From JAICYJ01 sp963737445 (GTDB lineage Bacteria; Actinomycetota; Thermoleophilia; Gaiellales; JAICJC01), in contig CAVTSO010000013.1 in the NCBI GenBank assembly GCA_963737445.1, positions 1 through 64,000 of the forward strand: DNA of 64,000 nucleotides, written 5' to 3'. Shown here in pieces: positions 35,480 to 44,009 of this stretch (positions are counted from its first letter, which is position 1; the number at the start of each line of letters is the position of its first letter). The translations under genes were made by a program, and so were the position numbers. The notes beneath the pieces were generated by a model, which searched no databases, had not been told where the DNA came from, and saw only the letters and a list, made by a program, of their open reading frames with translations.

Positions 35480-35875
35480 TCATCGCCGTTGCAGCGCCCG
35501 GCGAAGCGCGGATCGTTGGTCGGCGAGCTCCACCACGGCGCAACGGAGCCGCTGTTCGCCTTCGGCCGTCAAGGAGAGCACGGCGGATCGCCGATCCGAT
35601 GGGTCTTGCGCCTTTTCGACAAGGCCAGCATCGACGCAGCGGGACACAAGGTCTGAGAGTGTGTTGTGGGGCATCGCGAGGCGCTCGGCCATGGACGTTA
35701 TTGTCGCCGATTCGCTTCCGTCGGGCGCGCCTTTGATCATCAGTAGCAGGAGGTAGCGCTGCGGCGTGAGCCGGCACCGGCGCACGACCTTGGCGGTGTC
35801 CGCGTCAAAATGGCGAAGGGCGGAGCGGAATCGGGCGACATCCAGAGCCTGCTCCAGATACGCCCGGTCAGACAT
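35480..35875 (-). CDS. MarR-family transcriptional regulator
   Basis: A 131-residue winged-helix regulator: CRLTPQRYLLLLMIKG, recognition helix ITSMAERLAMPHNTLSDLVS, wing KAQDPSDRRSAVLSLTAEGE with the conserved DxR. Probably a ligand- or oxidation-responsive repressor; no divergent target gene is apparent, so its regulon lies elsewhere or was lost with the antiporter. Confidence 0.88.
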   Translation of the reverse strand: MSDRAYLEQALDVARFRSALRHFDADTAKVVRRCRLTPQRYLLLLMIKGAPDGSESATITSMAERLAMPHNTLSDLVSRCVDAGLVEKAQDPSDRRSAVLSLTAEGEQRLRCAVVELADQRSALRRALQRR

Positions 35876-36319
35876 CTTCTTCGCATTCCATGTCCGGGCA
35901 GTCTTACCGCATCACGACCTGCTGGACGCCGTATCGCGCGAGGCTCACCCCCCGCCTCGGTCCGGGCAGCTTGCCTGCGGCGTGCCTCAGAACGAGCGCG
36001 CCGCCTGAGCCAGAAGCCCGCCTGATGTCGGGCCTGAGCCAGAAACCGCCTGCACGTCGGGCGCTATCGACGGGCGGCCCGCCAAGCGGTGGGAATGAGC
36101 GCACTCGCGGCGCGGCTCGCGCTCTCGAGTCGTCGTAGTCGACTGGTGCTCATCGCGGTGCATGGCTGTGTTCGAGCCAGACGACCAGCCACTTGAGAAG
36201 AGGGTTGCGATGGTCGCCTCGGACAACGGCAAGCATGCCACCCACGAATCCGCCACACGGGTCAGCGCACCGGCTGCCGCCACCGCGACGATCACCGCGA
36301 CTATGCAGTCTTCATTGTG
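35876..36319. other. Gene-poor stretch with a 29-bp tandem repeat
   Basis: No supported gene. Two adjacent, imperfect 29-bp units (CCTGAGCCAGAA…GTCGGG) lie at 36004-36032 and 36033-36061. An open frame from 36162 on the plus strand has low-complexity Thr/Ala composition and no motif. Confidence 0.4.
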
Positions 36320-36580
36320 TCACCAGCCCGGCACCCTGTCCGTCGACCCGTTGGCCCCCGAGGGTGCAGCCGCGCCCGCCCAGATCGCCTTTCGCCTGAA
36401 TCGACCCTGGCTGATCATCACACTCGACCCACACCGGCCACAGCGCCAGGTTGGGACGCCGCCAAGGTCACCTCCCGGCGCGAAATCTGCGTTCAGGTGC
36501 CCGCGAAGGCCGCACATCGGACAGGAGATCCGGACTTGACGTGCTGGGGACTTGCCGTCACGAAACAGGATCGTGTCCAC
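36320..36580 (-). CDS. Small zinc-ribbon protein
   Basis: An 86-residue frame with CPMCGLRGH and WRCGRCGSS, a plausible zinc ribbon separated by about 25 residues, followed by a basic tail. No family name can be given, and no strong ribosome-binding site was noted. The 280 bases to the next gene (36581-36862) show nothing further. Confidence 0.45.
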   Translation of the reverse strand: MDTILFRDGKSPARQVRISCPMCGLRGHLNADFAPGGDLGGVPTWRCGRCGSSVMISQGRFRRKAIWAGAAAPSGANGSTDRVPGW

Positions 36581-36862
36581 GCTCGCTCCGTTCCCGCCCG
36601 ATCGCTACCGGTTAGCAGGGCGATCCAGCGACCTGATGTATCGGGTTACGCCGCAGTCTTCCCAGTATACTCCGTCGCATCACGACGCATCTCTTTGGTG
36701 TCAGCTCTGCTGCGAGCACCAGAGGCGGTGTCAAGATGAATCGGACGTGAACGGCTCGAAGTCTCGGGACCCCGCGCTTCAAGGGTGGCCGAGCAGCTCG
36801 CCACACAAGGGAGGCGCGCGCCAAACACCCGGGCGCTCCGAGGCGTGACGCGAGCGTCGGGT

Positions 36863-37753
36863 TCAGGCTCGTCGCCCAGCAGGCGGTTCCGACCGCGAAA
36901 GCAGTTCGCCGCTGCGACCGTATCTGACCGCCCGGGCGACCCGGTCCGCGGGTAGTCCGGCGTCGGTCAGCGCGTCGCCGATCTCGCCCTCTCGAAGCCA
37001 TTTCAGGAACAGCCATGCGAACAGCACGATCGTGACGATGCTGCCCTCCGTCAGCATGACGATGCCTGCCAGATTTTGATCCTCCAGCGGTCCGATGCCC
37101 CAGAGCCGTGGACGGATCGCCGCGTAGTAGGTGAAGAACACGGTGTGCGACCACATGAACGCGAACGCCAGCACGGTGTCGATGAAGCGGACGCCGAGGA
37201 TGTAGAGCAGCTTGATGCCCGAGCCGAACCACCGGGGCCCGGGGAGCGGTTCGAGCAAGGCTGACCACAGCAAGATGCCGCAGGCGATGAAGCAGCCGTG
37301 CTCGACCGCATGAATCGCATCGTTGCGAAGCGCGGCCTGGTAGGGGCCGGGAAGATGCCACGCGTAGAGATCGGCGGCCCACACCGGCAAGGCAACCAGT
37401 GGGTGTGCGAGCGCACGCAGCCGTCCCGCCATGGGCAGGGCAAGCACCGGCCTCAAGAGGGCTCCGTCCAGCCCCGCGACGATTAGCAGGGGACCGATGT
37501 CGCCCAGCAGGATGTGTTGCACCATATGCACCATGAAGAGGCGGTGCTCGCCGATCCAATCGATCGGCGACACCAAGGCGAGCAGCACAATCGCTAGGCC
37601 CGAGAGGAAGCAAGCAACTCGCCAGGTCGGCACGGGATGTCCGCGCGCACGGATCGTCGCCGCGCGCCGCAGATACAACATGGCGACAGCGACCGCAGGC
37701 ACGACGTCGAGCGGCTGGAACGTCCACACCCAGACGGAACTCAAGAGCGCCAT
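36863..37753 (-). CDS. Cytochrome c oxidase assembly factor CtaG-like membrane protein
   Basis: A 296-residue polytopic protein of the caa3_CtaG family with seven predicted helices. Family signatures include SPIDWIGEHRLFMVHMVQHILLGD split over helices, ALRNDAIHAVEHGCFIACG and IDTVLAFAFMWS. The clustered His and Met fit copper delivery to the CuB/CuA centres of haem-copper oxidases. It is the last gene of the metal/redox block, separated from the next gene upstream by about 330 bases that include a 19-bp palindrome. Confidence 0.88.
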   Translation of the reverse strand: MALLSSVWVWTFQPLDVVPAVAVAMLYLRRAATIRARGHPVPTWRVACFLSGLAIVLLALVSPIDWIGEHRLFMVHMVQHILLGDIGPLLIVAGLDGALLRPVLALPMAGRLRALAHPLVALPVWAADLYAWHLPGPYQAALRNDAIHAVEHGCFIACGILLWSALLEPLPGPRWFGSGIKLLYILGVRFIDTVLAFAFMWSHTVFFTYYAAIRPRLWGIGPLEDQNLAGIVMLTEGSIVTIVLFAWLFLKWLREGEIGDALTDAGLPADRVARAVRYGRSGELLSRSEPPAGRRA

Positions 37754-38083
37754 GAGCCGCCGCTACCCTCGGGTTGTGAGACGAGCTCGTTCCACCCGCC
37801 CCGCGTACTCACGTACGAGTGGCGACCGAATGGCCGCCAGACCTCGATACGGCGATTCCAATGGCGTCTCATACCGGTTGGGTTCAACCCATCGCGATCA
37901 AGCCCACCCAAAGCTGGCGAACACTGATGAGCCTCACCGCGTCGGGGAGATCTTTCGCCGATACCGGTGGTCGGCCATCTCATGGCACAAGCACAGACGG
38001 GCGTGCGCTCACGTTGGCCAAGTATACCGTAATACGGTATAAATCGTCAGCTTCTCCAAGCCGGGTTGCAGATGCGATCATCA
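37754..38083. other. Intergenic region upstream of the CtaG-like gene
   Basis: No supported gene; the main feature is the perfect palindrome at 38023-38041 in a locally AT-rich setting, about 270 bases upstream of the CtaG-like start. The promoter for that gene probably lies here. Confidence 0.45.
38023..38041. promoter_or_regulatory. 19-bp perfect palindrome, likely operator
   Basis: TATACCGTA-A-TACGGTATA: nine-base arms around one base. The symmetry and AT content contrast with the surroundings and suggest a dimeric repressor site governing the CtaG-like gene or read-through from the upstream cluster. Which regulator family binds is not known from sequence. Confidence 0.6.
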
Positions 38084-39127
38084 TCAGTGCGTCGGCTGCT
38101 CGCGGGGCGCGCGCTTGCGTGCCGCAAGATGCCGCGGGTTGACGCGCTGCTGGGGGGCAACGGCGAGGACGAAGCAGAGCATCGCGCCGATGCCGCAGGC
38201 TAGCGACACCGAGGCGGCCGACCGTTCCACCGGGGCCGGCATGGCGGCCATGACGTATCCGTGTGTGAGCGTGGGTAACAGCACCAGACCCTGGTACAGG
38301 CCGAATGCGCCGACCATGAAGCTGGTGAACGGGCGTACGTTTGACCGGACGAATGCCACCAGGGCGAGCAGCGCCAGTACCACGGTCAAGGCGAGATCCA
38401 CGCGCTGCCAGGCCGATACGTCCGGATGGCCGTACAGCTCGCGACCGATCCTGCCGGCCGCCACCGCCGCCACGGTCAGCAGAGCCAGGAGCGCCCCTAG
38501 CCTCTGGATGATGCGTTGGTCGCGCGCGCGGATCAGCGCGGCCAGGCAGACCAGGCAGACCACGGTCGGCCAGAACCACAGCAGCGACGGATCGGCCGCC
38601 CGCCAGAGCTGCCCGCTGATTACGTGCTTGGCCCCATTAATCGTGAGCGGTACCGTCCATGGCCCCACGTCGCCTGCGGCGGCGTTTGGCGACGAGAGGG
38701 CCAGCGTGTGCAACCGGTCCTCGTGCCACATGTAGCTGTGTGAGTCGGTCATGTGCTTCCATGAGGGAGGCGCCGTGGCGTCGGTGCCCTTAGGCGCCGC
38801 AATTGGCGTCGCCCGGTTCAGGTAGGTAGTGGGCGAGCGGATGTTTTCGTCAACGCCGGCCTGGTTAAAGCGCAGGTACGGCTCGCCGAACCGGCCCACC
38901 ACGATCACGCTCAGCACCGGGTTCACGCTCATCCACAATCGTTGATCGCCGTCGACCACGCGCACGGCGATGCCTGGAGGAACCGCGTCGACCTTCGCGA
39001 GAAAGCTCGTGGCGACGGGATCGGTGTGTCCCGCGTGGGCGGATGCGGCCGCCGGCTCTAGCGCCGGCGCGGCGAGGATGCCCGCCACGACCGCGCAACG
39101 CAGGGTCCAGCGGGCGGCCAGACTCAA
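38084..39127 (-). CDS. Membrane protein with extracytoplasmic N-terminal domain, metal/redox cluster
   Basis: A 347-residue protein starting at a TTG overlapping the upstream stop. After a signal-like helix it has an outside domain (SAHAGHTDPVATSFLAKVDA, then VNPVLSVIVVGRFGEPYLRF) with His/Met-rich parts, and then about five membrane helices in the C-terminal half. It lies downstream of the SCO-fusion gene, which suggests copper handling or oxidase assembly. No named family. Confidence 0.75.
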   Translation of the reverse strand: MSLAARWTLRCAVVAGILAAPALEPAAASAHAGHTDPVATSFLAKVDAVPPGIAVRVVDGDQRLWMSVNPVLSVIVVGRFGEPYLRFNQAGVDENIRSPTTYLNRATPIAAPKGTDATAPPSWKHMTDSHSYMWHEDRLHTLALSSPNAAAGDVGPWTVPLTINGAKHVISGQLWRAADPSLLWFWPTVVCLVCLAALIRARDQRIIQRLGALLALLTVAAVAAGRIGRELYGHPDVSAWQRVDLALTVVLALLALVAFVRSNVRPFTSFMVGAFGLYQGLVLLPTLTHGYVMAAMPAPVERSAASVSLACGIGAMLCFVLAVAPQQRVNPRHLAARKRAPREQPTH

Positions 39128-40524
39128 GCTGGCTCCAGTCGTCGCACGCCGCGGATCAAGGAGCCGACCGTGAAGGGGTAGGGGATCACCTGGCGTTCGT
39201 CCCCGTTGCGGTCGATCAGATACACCAACTCGGTGTGGGAGATCTCGTGCACCACCTGCCCCTCCAGCGTCATCCGTTTCACCTGCACGCCGATCTTGTA
39301 GGCGCGCCACACTTGCGCCAGTTGCGCGTGCGACCCGACCGCCCAGCGCCACTGGTCGCCGACCTGCCAGTTGCGGACGTCTTGAATGAGGTGGGACTGT
39401 GCATTGCCCCAGGGATTCACGCTCACCGCCACAACGGCCGGTTTGCTTCGGGCCGGCAGTCGCCGCTCCATGTCGCCGATCAGGCTGGCTTCCAGCGGAC
39501 ACAGGTTTCGGCAGACGGGATCGACGAACGCCAGGATGACGACGCGGCCGCGGAGGGCGCGAAGAGAGACCGGCCGGCCTAGCTGGTCACGGAGTGTGAA
39601 CGGCGGCGCTGGACGCGTTCCGGCCGGCCACGTAAACCCATCGATGCTGGAGGATGAGGTGAGCGATCGTGACGCGCCGGTAGACATGTGCGCGGGCAAG
39701 AACACCGCTGCGGCGCCACCTGCGATCACGGCGACTGGCACCCCCACCATAAGAAAGGTCGCAAGTGGAGTCGGACGCCTCAGCTGTGCGGTGAGCCGGC
39801 TCGCGGCACGCGCCAGCCGCGCCGCCCGGGCCCGGGGCAACCAGGGCGGTGGTCGCAGGCGCAGACTGACCGTCCACGCCGCCACGATCAGGATGATGCC
39901 GACGCCGAGCACGGCGTCACGAAGCAGATTGAACCCGCCCGCCGGATTCGGCCGGCTCCGCGCCGTGTCCATTGGCGCAGCCCCGCCGGCCGGTAGCGGA
40001 TGCCCAGCCGCCGAGGCCAGGGCGCGGACCGCGTTGCCCGCTGCCTTCACCAAACCCCCCACGCCCCTGGGGATCGCGATGCCTTGCAGGGCCGCCTGCT
40101 TGCTCGTCACCGGCCGCTTTCCGTCGTAGACGCCGAACCCGTTCGGCATCACCACCAGCAACGGACCGTGGTAGACGTATGACAACTCGGCCCCTAGGAA
40201 CCGGGCATACGGCTGTGGCTTTCGCCACAGCGGTGTAATGGAGCCCAGGTCGTAGGCTGAGCTGATGACGGCGACCTTGATCGGGGCGCCAGCGCGGGTG
40301 GACATGGCCACTAGCTGGGCTAGCTGCGCACGCTCGGCCGCCGGCGCGCTGGGCGTCAGGAACACAGACTGCGAGAACAAGTAGTCGCTGGCCGGGTCGC
40401 CGTCGGCGCGTGCGACGGCAGGCGACCAAACGGCCGAAGCGGCGAGCGCGATCACAGCGGTCACCAGCGCAAGCCCACTGGCGGCGGCGCGACGGTGCCG
40501 TCTCGATGCCGCGGCGTGGCTCAT
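39124..40524 (-). CDS. SCO1/SenC-like protein fused to an N-terminal extracytoplasmic domain
   Basis: A 466-residue exported protein. It has a signal peptide (MSHAAASRRHRRAAASGLAL…), an N-terminal domain of about 150 residues (DYLFSQSVFLTPSAPAAERA, ITPLWRKPQPYARFLGAEL, VVMPNGFGVYDG) that recalls TPM-type modules, a membrane helix near residue 215, a second near 265, and a C-terminal SCO/thioredoxin fold (about 315-466). The copper motif C-x3-C is in DPVCRNLCPLE and the partner His in HEISHTELVYLID. SCO proteins load copper into cytochrome oxidase. The fusion is unusual. The start is ATG 40524, overlapping the stop of the small gene upstream. Confidence 0.82.
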   Translation of the reverse strand: MSHAAASRRHRRAAASGLALVTAVIALAASAVWSPAVARADGDPASDYLFSQSVFLTPSAPAAERAQLAQLVAMSTRAGAPIKVAVISSAYDLGSITPLWRKPQPYARFLGAELSYVYHGPLLVVMPNGFGVYDGKRPVTSKQAALQGIAIPRGVGGLVKAAGNAVRALASAAGHPLPAGGAAPMDTARSRPNPAGGFNLLRDAVLGVGIILIVAAWTVSLRLRPPPWLPRARAARLARAASRLTAQLRRPTPLATFLMVGVPVAVIAGGAAAVFLPAHMSTGASRSLTSSSSIDGFTWPAGTRPAPPFTLRDQLGRPVSLRALRGRVVILAFVDPVCRNLCPLEASLIGDMERRLPARSKPAVVAVSVNPWGNAQSHLIQDVRNWQVGDQWRWAVGSHAQLAQVWRAYKIGVQVKRMTLEGQVVHEISHTELVYLIDRNGDERQVIPYPFTVGSLIRGVRRLEPA

Positions 40525-40703
40525 CCGTGCCTCGGGAAGCCGTAGTTGTCGTGCGGAGGCACGAACCTGGCCACTTCGATCACGATCTCTTCGTGCTCGA
40601 ACAAAACCGATGCGGGCCGGCAGCGCCACGCCGAGCCGTTCACGAAGACCCGTACGCGGCGACGGAAACCGAGCACGCGGCGTGCCGTGAGCGCATTCCA
40701 CAC
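40521..40703 (-). CDS. 60-residue conserved-looking protein between DyP and SCO genes
   Basis: A GTG-started frame (MWNALTARRVLGFRRRVRVF…) with a recognisable core RVFVNGSAWRCRPASVLFEH followed by EEIVIEVARFVPPHDNYGF. This 'FVNG…H-x-x-I…PP-x-x-Y-x-F' pattern recurs as a short C-terminal module in metal-handling exported proteins as I recall it. The stop overlaps the SCO-fusion start (ATGA). It overlaps the DyP gene end by 64 bases in another frame, so it could also be the true C-terminus of that or a lost protein after a frameshift. Confidence 0.55.
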   Translation of the reverse strand: MWNALTARRVLGFRRRVRVFVNGSAWRCRPASVLFEHEEIVIEVARFVPPHDNYGFPRHG

Positions 40704-41974
40704 GGCGAAGAGCCGCCGCCGGCATGGGCCGGGGACCTTGAGGCATCGCTTCCCCCCACCAGAGGGAACGCCCTGTCTCTTCGCGGCGGCACCGCATAGT
40801 TTCCTCGCCGCTCCACGAAGATGAAATCATTGATGCCATTGTTGACCGTCTCGGTGATGGCCGGGTTCATGTACGGTGCCCTGGCCGCGTTCATGGCACG
40901 GCGCGTGGCCACGAAGTCGTCGATCGTCCGCTGCAGCGACACGAAGTGCAGGCCGGCCTGTCCGCCGTCAACGGTGTTGAAGTCGCGGCGCAGGATACGC
41001 GGGCGGCCATTGACTCGGGCGCGCGCCGACGCCTGGGCATGGCCGACCACGCCCAACCGGCGCGCGGCCTCGGCCAAGCGATGGGGGTGTGAGGGGGCGT
41101 CAACGGTGAACGCGCGGGCCCGCGCCAGCGTGACCTGAGGAGCATACATGCGCGCCACCCGCCCCGGCTCGTCCAGGAGCCGGTACCAGTCGTCAAGCTG
41201 CAGCCGCATATAGCTCACGTGCATCGTGGTGCCCCCGGCCATCACGCCCTCGCGGATCGTCACGCCAGGCTCGGTCGCCTGGTTGCGACGCAGCCCGGAT
41301 CGGAAGCCCATGAACAGCGGCGCGGCCGCGGGCACGACGTTTCCGGCCGGAACGCCGGCCACTCCCTGGTGCGACGCGGGCAGTCCCGGCCCCACGAACC
41401 CGGTACGCGTCTCTCGCCAGTGCAGCACGCCACGCAGGTCGAGCTCGTCGGCCACGCCGGCAATCGGCTCGCCCCTCACCAGTGCGGCTTCGACGGCGTC
41501 CAGTCGGCCCGGCTCGTCGCAGGCAAGGTGCAGGCAAACGTCGTACTCGTCCAGGATGGGCAGCTCGAAGCTCGACAGCGACTCCGCCGGTGGTACTGGA
41601 GAGGGCACCCCGAGCCATGAGCGGAAGTAGTGATGCCCCCACGCGACCGCGAATAGCAGGCCCGACGGCGACCACCGGTAGCGGCGCTCGAGCGCCCGCA
41701 GCGCCTGCTCGAGGCGATCGGCTGCCGACCCTGACGGCGGGCCGGCAAGGTCGAAGAACAGGAGCCGGGCGTGGCTTGGTGGCACGACGTTCCCGTCCAC
41801 GTCGCGGCGCAGCGGCGCCTCCCACGCGTGCTGTGCGGCGGGCAGGCCGTGCGGCTGGGGGCCCAACCGCACGGCCTGGCGGCGACGGCCGACGACGTCG
41901 GCGACGCCGGCACCGGCGGTCGGCGCCATAGCGGACGCGGCCGCACTCGCCAACAGCCGTCTGCGCGTCAGCAC
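40640..41974 (-). CDS. DyP-type peroxidase family protein, Tat-exported
   Basis: A 444-residue protein starting at GTG 41974. A Tat signal (LTRRRLLASAAASAMA) precedes a dimeric alpha-beta-barrel fold: FFDLAGPPSGSAADRLEQAL, LHWRETRTGFVGPGLPA, and the haem-site half SHPHRLAEAARRLGVVGHAQ and RILRRDFNTVDGGQAGLHFV. The canonical GxxDG motif is not obvious, so it is a divergent DyP member; the family includes EfeB, which works in iron uptake. It follows a P19/Tp34-like lipoprotein gene. The last 25 residues are low-complexity and may reflect a shifted frame. Confidence 0.8.
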   Translation of the reverse strand: MLTRRRLLASAAASAMAPTAGAGVADVVGRRRQAVRLGPQPHGLPAAQHAWEAPLRRDVDGNVVPPSHARLLFFDLAGPPSGSAADRLEQALRALERRYRWSPSGLLFAVAWGHHYFRSWLGVPSPVPPAESLSSFELPILDEYDVCLHLACDEPGRLDAVEAALVRGEPIAGVADELDLRGVLHWRETRTGFVGPGLPASHQGVAGVPAGNVVPAAAPLFMGFRSGLRRNQATEPGVTIREGVMAGGTTMHVSYMRLQLDDWYRLLDEPGRVARMYAPQVTLARARAFTVDAPSHPHRLAEAARRLGVVGHAQASARARVNGRPRILRRDFNTVDGGQAGLHFVSLQRTIDDFVATRRAMNAARAPYMNPAITETVNNGINDFIFVERRGNYAVPPRRDRAFPLVGGSDASRSPAHAGGGSSPCGMRSRHAACSVSVAAYGSS

Positions 41975-41978
41975 GCCG

Positions 41979-42596
41979 TCACATCCCCGGCTTCCAGTGG
42001 AAGGTGAGCCTGACACGGTGGGGATGCAGCCACACATGCGCATACTCGAGGTGCCGCGCCGATTCCGGCGGTCCTATAAGCAGGTCAAGCACGTAGCGAC
42101 CGGCTCCCGGCAAGGCGACGTTGTTCCCGTAATGGACACCCATGCTACGCGACAGCATCGGCCACTGGCGTGCGTCGTAGACGATCCGGTCATCCTGGCG
42201 GATGGTCGCCCACACGGTCGCGTAGGGAATCGGCATGCCGGTTCGCGCGTCGGTCAGCATAACCATCAGGTGCATGCTGGCCTTCGCGGCGGGGTGGATC
42301 GTCCGCTCCGACGTCCCGGTCACGACCACGAACGTCGCCGGCGCGGTCGCCCGCGCCTGGATGCGCATGCCCTGCCATACCGCCTGGCCAAGCGGGACGA
42401 TCGGCATGGCCGACATCCCATTCGAGCCGCCGGCGCTCGACCCGACACCGGACATGCCGGACATGCCGGACATGCCAGCGTTGCCGGATGAGCCCAGCGA
42501 CGTGTTCCCGGCCGCCGCGCCGCTGCTGCCACATCCTGCGGACAGCGCAAACAGCACCGCCACGCACACTTCCCACCGCACGTCATTCCACCGCAT
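41979..42596 (-). CDS. P19/Tp34-like metal-binding lipoprotein
   Basis: A 205-residue lipoprotein (CVAVLFALSAGC) with a low-complexity Gly/Ser/Met linker including GMSGMSGMSG, then a domain of about 140 residues matching the Fe2+-transport P19/Tp34 family: KASMHLMVMLTDARTGMPIP, YATVWATI, MGVHYGNNVALPGAGRY and a His-rich end. P19-type proteins bind copper and iron at the cell surface and act with FTR1- or peroxidase-type partners. The next gene is a DyP peroxidase, which supports a metal/redox uptake unit. Confidence 0.82.
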   Translation of the reverse strand: MRWNDVRWEVCVAVLFALSAGCGSSGAAAGNTSLGSSGNAGMSGMSGMSGVGSSAGGSNGMSAMPIVPLGQAVWQGMRIQARATAPATFVVVTGTSERTIHPAAKASMHLMVMLTDARTGMPIPYATVWATIRQDDRIVYDARQWPMLSRSMGVHYGNNVALPGAGRYVLDLLIGPPESARHLEYAHVWLHPHRVRLTFHWKPGM

Positions 42597-42698
42597 CGCT
42601 CGACCTTTCGCTCGGCCTGGTGTCGATCACGTGGCGCGAATCGCCCAACTCCGGACACGACCGTGTATCCGGCCGGCCGTCGCAGGGAAACGCGTGAC

Positions 42699-43277
42699 CT
42701 ACAAGGAGGGCAGTGGCACCGGCGGGGCACGGCTGCGCGGCCCCCCAGCGGGTGGTCGCAGCCGGGGCTCGTGAAGACAGGGTGCGCGGCGCGCCGCGCG
42801 GGCGCCTAGGAGCAGCGCCAGGGCGCGGGCGACGGCCTGCGCGACCGCATCTGCAGCCCCGCCCACGATCCGTCCGACCAGCGCGACGACAAGCGCACCG
42901 GCGATCGCCAGCAGCAGGTGAAGCGCGAGGCTGCCCGACGACCCGGTGTGCGCCGACACCCCCGCCGATAGCAACGCTACGTGCGCACAGGCCTGGCAGG
43001 CCAGCATGACCCCGACCAGCGCCGAGAACCGGATCTCCTCTGCGACATCCGCCGGGCCGGCCGAGAGCGCCCGCTCGACGTCCACGACGCTTCGCCACAA
43101 AGTGACCGCAAACCACAGCGCGACCATGAGTGCTGCCAGTGCGAGTACCGCGCCGACCGCCGCCGCCGCCAGCCATCTGCGGTCGACGATACCGGCCGGC
43201 CCAGCATGAGCGAACACAGCCCCGACCGCCGACAGCCCCACGATCGCGCCCGCCTGAACGACCCTTATAAGTCGCAT
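42699..43277 (-). CDS. Four-helix membrane protein of unknown function
   Basis: A 192-residue protein (start ATG 43277) with four hydrophobic helices: VVQAGAIVGLSAVGAVFAHA, AAVGAVLALAALMVALWFAV, ALVGVMLACQACAHVALLSA and LALHLLLAIAGALVVALVGR. The last 30 residues are Arg/Pro-rich. It lies at the head of the metal/redox gene row on the same strand, so it may be part of that operon. No family recognised. Confidence 0.65.
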   Translation of the reverse strand: MRLIRVVQAGAIVGLSAVGAVFAHAGPAGIVDRRWLAAAAVGAVLALAALMVALWFAVTLWRSVVDVERALSAGPADVAEEIRFSALVGVMLACQACAHVALLSAGVSAHTGSSGSLALHLLLAIAGALVVALVGRIVGGAADAVAQAVARALALLLGARAARRAPCLHEPRLRPPAGGPRSRAPPVPLPSL

Positions 43278-43445
43278 CACGACGCAGTATGCCACGGGTT
43301 CACAGGCCCTCCAAGGTGGGAGCAGAGGCATGGCCGGTCGGTCGCCGGCTCCGGTAACCGCGCTGAGCGCGGCACCGCCCATCGTCAACTCGTTTACTTT
43401 CCATGCGTTCACGACTGAAGGGTTCGTGCGTGTCGTCCGGGGAAG

Positions 43446-43518
43446 TACCCCCAACGGGATTCGAACCCGTGTTGCCGCCTTGAAAGGGCGGAGGCCTAGG
43501 CCGCTAGCCGATGGGGGC
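43446..43518 (-). tRNA. tRNA-Glu (TTC)
   Basis: On the minus strand the acceptor GCCCCCA pairs with TGGGGGT, the anticodon arm is CCGCC-CTTTCAA-GGCGG (anticodon TTC), and the T-arm is CGGG-TTCGAAT-CCCG. CCA not encoded. Confidence 0.94.
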
Positions 43519-43559
43519 GCGGCTCGCAGGATACGCCAGCCTGGGATCGCCGCGGATGG

Positions 43560-43745
43560 TCAGGCCGCGGGGACGGAGCCCGACGCGGCGCGGGCCAGCA
43601 TCGCTTGGAGCTGGTCCCAGGCGGCCTCTTCGACCGCGGAGTACTCCTCCGGGCCGGCATGTCGGATCGTGTCGAGGTATCGCTGCCAGGCCGCCTCGGG
43701 AGCGACCGGGAAATACCTCAGCGTGTCGAGTGTCTTCTGGTTCAT
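43560..43745 (-). CDS. Small acidic protein of unknown function
   Basis: A 61-residue protein (MNQKTLDTLRYFPVAPEAAW…) with a good GGAGG ribosome-binding site before the ATG at 43745. It looks like a soluble helical protein (WQRYLDTIRHAGPEEYSAV…WDQLQAMLARAA). No family known. It sits between two tRNA genes. Confidence 0.65.
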   Translation of the reverse strand: MNQKTLDTLRYFPVAPEAAWQRYLDTIRHAGPEEYSAVEEAAWDQLQAMLARAASGSVPAA

Positions 43746-43842
43746 GGTTGCCTCCACTCGATACTACGGACGCGAGCGGCCGTCGGTTCGGTTCCCGCCG
43801 CCGCGGCACGGCCGTCGCCGGCCGGGCCGTACAATCGCCGTG

Positions 43843-43915
43843 GGGCCGTTAGCTCAGCTGGTAGAGCAGGGGACTTTTAATCCCAAGGTCGCAGGTTCGA
43901 TCCCTGCACGGCCCA
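43843..43915 (+). tRNA. tRNA-Lys (TTT)
   Basis: Acceptor GGGCCGT pairs with ACGGCCC, discriminator A, anticodon loop CTTTTAA (anticodon TTT), T-arm GCAGG-TTCGATC-CCTGC. No encoded CCA. Confidence 0.95.
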
Positions 43916-44009
43916 TTTCCCCGCCCGATCAGGTCGAGGCGTAGAGTCCGCGGCACCGCGCGGGTCCGGCGCGGAGGCCACCACGGCCGACCCTCCCATA
44001 CGAACCGGG

